In this document: one piece after another, positions 63,599-64,000 of the stretch
Layout: every line of letters begins with the position of its first letter
Numbering within the stretch: the stretch's first letter is position 1
NCBI GenBank assembly: GCA_963775625.1
Contig: CAVZJM010000014.1
Location: 62,001 to 126,000, forward strand
Direction: 5' to 3'
From: JAIBJN01 sp963775625
GTDB taxonomy: Bacteria > Actinomycetota > Thermoleophilia > Gaiellales > Gaiellaceae
DNA: 64,000 bases
Made by a program: the position numbers and the translations under genes
The notes under the pieces: model-generated
The model's database searches: none
What the model was told of the DNA's origin: nothing
The model's input: only the letters and a program-made list of their open reading frames with translations

Positions 63599-64000
63599 GT
63601 GAGCCGCAGAATCACGATCTTCGACACGACGCTGCGCGACGGCGAGCAATCGCCGGGCATCGCGCTCCAGCCGGACGAGAAGGTGGAGATCGGGACGCAG
63701 CTCGAGCGGCTCGGAGTCGACATCGTCGAGGCAGGGTTCTCGGTTTCCTCGCCGGGAGACTTCGAAGGCGTGAGGGCAGTCGCCGCAGCGATCGAGCGTC
63801 CCACCGTCGCCTCCCTTGCACGCACGCGCAAGGAGGACATCGACGCCGCCGCAGAATCCCTTGCGAACGCGCGCCGGTCGCGCATTCACGTCTTCATCGC
63901 CACCAGCCCCATCCACATGGAGCGCAAGCTTCGCCTCGACCCCGAGGAAGTCGTCGAGCAGGCCCGCTGGGCCTGCGGCTACGCCCGCAGCCTTGCCGAC
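63599..64000 (+). CDS. leuA: 2-isopropylmalate synthase, C-terminus cut by window edge
   Basis: From GTG 63599 the frame is open to the window end (about 134 residues seen). The start SRRITIFDTTLRDGEQSPGI (F-D-T-T-L-R-D-G-E-Q, the HMGL/LeuA signature with metal Asp) is followed by LQPDEKVEIGTQLERLGVDI, VEAGFSVSSPGDFEGVRAVA and IHVFIATSPIHMERKLRLDP (H-V-F-I-A-T-S). It condenses acetyl-CoA with 2-ketoisovalerate, the first committed leucine step. AGAGAGG lies 7-8 bases before the start. The Leu-rich leader and hairpins upstream support leucine attenuation. A paralogue such as citramalate synthase is less likely given the leader. Confidence 0.9.
   Translation, partial: MSRRITIFDTTLRDGEQSPGIALQPDEKVEIGTQLERLGVDIVEAGFSVSSPGDFEGVRAVAAAIERPTVASLARTRKEDIDAAAESLANARRSRIHVFIATSPIHMERKLRLDPEEVVEQARWACGYARSLAD

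Noticed and set aside
1..64000. CRISPR array, transposase, prophage or tRNA/rRNA genes
   Set aside because: No spaced direct repeats, transposase motifs, phage genes or tRNA-like cloverleaf sequences were recognised anywhere in the window by eye; tRNA detection by eye is not exhaustive.

Overview
This window is a 64 kb piece of a very GC-rich (roughly 70 %), densely packed bacterial chromosome. Several things point to a high-GC actinobacterium, most plausibly an uncultured soil member of the Thermoleophilia (Gaiellales or Solirubrobacterales): many GTG/TTG starts, a PimA-like mannosyltransferase, a mycothiol-synthase-like tandem GNAT, an F420-type PPOX protein, a short SigA-type sigma factor, and a full hopanoid cluster with hpnH and hpnG. 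The lineage is an inference; no rRNA or tRNA gene was seen. No IS element, prophage, CRISPR array or integrase was recognised.

Layout. 1-9.9 kb: partial GNAT, LysE-type exporter, ferritin, a menaquinone-type methyltransferase with a membrane partner, a membrane-anchored coiled-coil protein, exonuclease VII (xseA, xseB), an orphan DNA methyltransferase, a cNMP-binding protein with a hydrolase, and a small LEA-like protein. 10-14.4 kb: mannosyltransferase plus UPF0104-type membrane protein, aminotransferase, adenosine deaminase. 14.5-19.5 kb: a regulatory island with lower GC holding a LuxR-HTH protein, a large ATPase-type LuxR regulator and a membrane HD-GYP phosphodiesterase (the last two broken by several frameshifts), a 28-residue peptide and another LuxR protein. 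19.5-27.5 kb: TMEM175-type channel, an OppD C-terminal remnant, housekeeping sigma factor, topoisomerase III-type enzyme, 5'-3' exonuclease, HDAC-family deacetylase, thioredoxin, tandem GNAT. 27.5-36.7 kb: a leftward hopanoid operon, in transcription order hpnC-hpnD-hpnE-shc-hpnA-hpnH-hpnG-ispH-pheA. It takes farnesyl diphosphate through hydroxysqualene and squalene to hopene, then to adenosylhopane, and includes the last step of isoprenoid precursor supply. 36.7-51.1 kb: aldo/keto reductase, CoA transferase, ArsR/SRPBCC pair, F420-type protein, ornithine cyclodeaminase family protein, a dimethylglycine-dehydrogenase/GcvT fusion, an amino-acid permease, and a gamma-glutamylation set (glutamine-synthetase-like ligase, class I amidotransferase, aldehyde dehydrogenase) that looks like amine or polyamine catabolism. 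51.3-63.3 kb: lipoprotein, SDR, then a tightly overlapping operon of a metallophosphoesterase, three tandem flavin oxidoreductases and a patatin; then two flavoprotein oxidases and small genes. 63.4-64 kb: a leucine attenuation leader and the start of leuA.

The most notable non-gene signals are as follows. (1) A 164-bp structured repeat is present twice at exactly the same length, with covarying terminal inverted repeats, and each copy supplies the TTG start region of the next gene. (2) A second repeat family of about 84 nt lies at two gene junctions. (3) A Leu/Ile-rich leader peptide overlaps a perfect hairpin ahead of leuA. (4) Single-base frameshifts recur, which suggests either residual indel errors or local gene decay. 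(5) Six convergent gene pairs overlap only by their stop codons.
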